DNA of 15,012 nucleotides from Paenibacillus sp. (GTDB lineage Bacteria > Bacillota > Bacilli > Paenibacillales > Paenibacillaceae), in contig JAQSXN010000017.1 in assembly GCA_029256665.1 (NCBI GenBank), positions 1-15,012 on the forward strand, read 5' to 3'. Within the stretch, counting starts at the first letter, position 1; each line of letters begins with the position of its first letter. This document shows, one piece after another, positions 13,888 through 15,012 of this stretch. A model generated the notes under the pieces. The model made no database searches. It had not been told where the DNA came from and saw only the letters and a program-made list of their open reading frames with translations. The translations under genes were made by a program, and so were the position numbers.

Positions 13888-15012
13888 ATGCCGCTGCAAC
13901 GAATCAGCATCCGCTTCCGGCTTATGGTGCTCATGATTACGCTAACGACGCTGCCGGTCGTCACGGTCACCTGGCAGGCTACGAACAATACGAGAAGCTC
14001 AGTAGAGAAGGAGATGATCGACGCCAACGAATCCCGGATGGTCTGGGCCAGCCAATATTTGGACGAATTGATCGAGCAGATGGATACGCTGTTCTATGCG
14101 CTTCATATCCGCTCCGACTTGATCGGGGATCTGACGAGAATCGACGACTTGGAAGCGGGAGAACGGTATCGCCTGCAAAATGCTTTATTCGCCGCCATGA
14201 ACACGGCCTACTACTCGTTCTCCCGCAAGATCGACAACTTGACGTTGTACATGCATGCCACGGAGCGGGCCTATTCGGTCAATTACGCCAATAGCGGCAT
14301 CACCCATTCGCTCGATATTCGCGAGGGTCCGTGGAGCCGCATGTTAACAGAGCCGTCAGGCTTGTATTTCAAGGCGTCCGGCGACATGCTGAGCGCGTAC
14401 CATTCCATGAACGAATTCCAAGGGCAGGAGCTTATCGGCGGCATCTCCGTCCGAATCGACGACAAGGTTTGGCGGCAAGCGGGAGAGCTATTGCAATCGG
14501 AGCCGGAAAGCGCGATCTATCTCGTCAGCGACGACGGGGAGCTGCTTCCCGGCTCTTCGCCGTTGCCCGATGACGCGGAGCTGCTTCAGGCGCTGGAGGG
14601 AGCTGGCCGCGCGCGCTCTCCGGACGTGGCTTTCGCGAGGACGAAGCAGGACTACGTATTCTCGAAGCGGGTCAGCGGCGGCGAGCTGCGGATCGTCAAG
14701 GCCATACCCGCCGCGACGATCGACGCCATCGCCCAGCGGACGATGACGGCGGGCTTATGGACCGGCGTGTTGTTCACGGCCGTTTCCATACTCCTGTCCA
14801 TCGTCGTGTCGCTGCGCATCAGCCGCCCGATCGTCAGCTTGGCTAAGACGATGAGGAAATCGCACATTCACGATTTCGAGATGAAGTCCGTGCAGAGCAG
14901 TGACGAGATCGGGTTGCTGGAAGCGGGCTACAACTTCATGATGGCCCGGATGAAGGCGCTCATCGAGAACGAGTACCAGCACGAGATCGACGTGAAGAAT
15001 GCCCAGCTGATC
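13888..15012 (+). CDS. Two-component sensor histidine kinase, YesM type (3' end outside window)
   Basis: The frame opens at ATG 13888, 4 bases after AGGAGGG, and is still open at the right edge after 375 codons. A first membrane helix (about residues 12-30), an extracellular Cache-like sensor domain (about 31-285), a second membrane helix (about 289-312) and a HAMP linker (about 312-365) are seen in order. The last residues, ENEYQHEIDVKNAQLI, match the start of the His_kinase segment of YesM/LytS-type kinases; the phospho-accepting His should follow just outside. In Paenibacillus such kinases are usually paired with an AraC-type response regulator and control carbohydrate uptake or extracellular enzymes. 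Whether it controls the operon at 1590-12261 cannot be told from here, since the ATP-grasp gene lies between them. Confidence 0.88.
   Translation, partial: MPLQRISIRFRLMVLMITLTTLPVVTVTWQATNNTRSSVEKEMIDANESRMVWASQYLDELIEQMDTLFYALHIRSDLIGDLTRIDDLEAGERYRLQNALFAAMNTAYYSFSRKIDNLTLYMHATERAYSVNYANSGITHSLDIREGPWSRMLTEPSGLYFKASGDMLSAYHSMNEFQGQELIGGISVRIDDKVWRQAGELLQSEPESAIYLVSDDGELLPGSSPLPDDAELLQALEGAGRARSPDVAFARTKQDYVFSKRVSGGELRIVKAIPAATIDAIAQRTMTAGLWTGVLFTAVSILLSIVVSLRISRPIVSLAKTMRKSHIHDFEMKSVQSSDEIGLLEAGYNFMMARMKALIENEYQHEIDVKNAQLI

Overview
The window is about 15 kb of a GC-rich Firmicute chromosome, most likely from the family Paenibacillaceae (Paenibacillus or Cohnella type). The evidence is TTG start codons behind strong AGGAGG ribosome binding sites, S-layer-homology (SLH) anchoring, very large modular secreted enzymes and a YesM-type sensor kinase. 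No tRNA, rRNA, CRISPR, insertion sequence or phage gene is visible.

Layout. Positions 1-555 hold the C-terminal part of a TerC-family membrane protein, followed 37 bases later by thymidine kinase (tdk, 593-1186) and a strong intrinsic terminator (1292-1331). An AT-rich leader (about 1332-1589) precedes a tight three-gene block on the + strand: a 1172-residue secreted metallophosphoesterase (1590-5108), a 553-residue SLH protein (5133-6794) and an 1814-residue secreted GH92 glycosidase (6817-12261). The gaps inside the block are only 24 and 22 bases, so it should be one operon. It ends at a 14-bp hairpin (12309-12358), which also lies between the operon and a convergent minus-strand ATP-grasp ligase (12390-13640). 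A divergent sensor histidine kinase (13888 onward) runs off the right edge.

How the genes may work together. The main observation is that the GH92 enzyme has Gln (Q693) where ordinary GH92 alpha-mannosidases carry the catalytic-acid Glu. From memory, the same change occurs in the one characterised GH92 that cleaves mannose-alpha-1-phospho-6-mannose, where phosphate is a good leaving group that needs no acid. Its operon partner is a purple-acid-phosphatase-like secreted phosphoesterase, which could remove the phosphate exposed by such uncapping. The two enzymes also share two homologous accessory modules, and the gene between them encodes an SLH cell-wall anchor. I infer a cell-surface phosphomannan-degrading system acting on fungal or yeast mannoprotein and releasing mannose and phosphate. 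The individual families are known; the combination and the substrate are inference.
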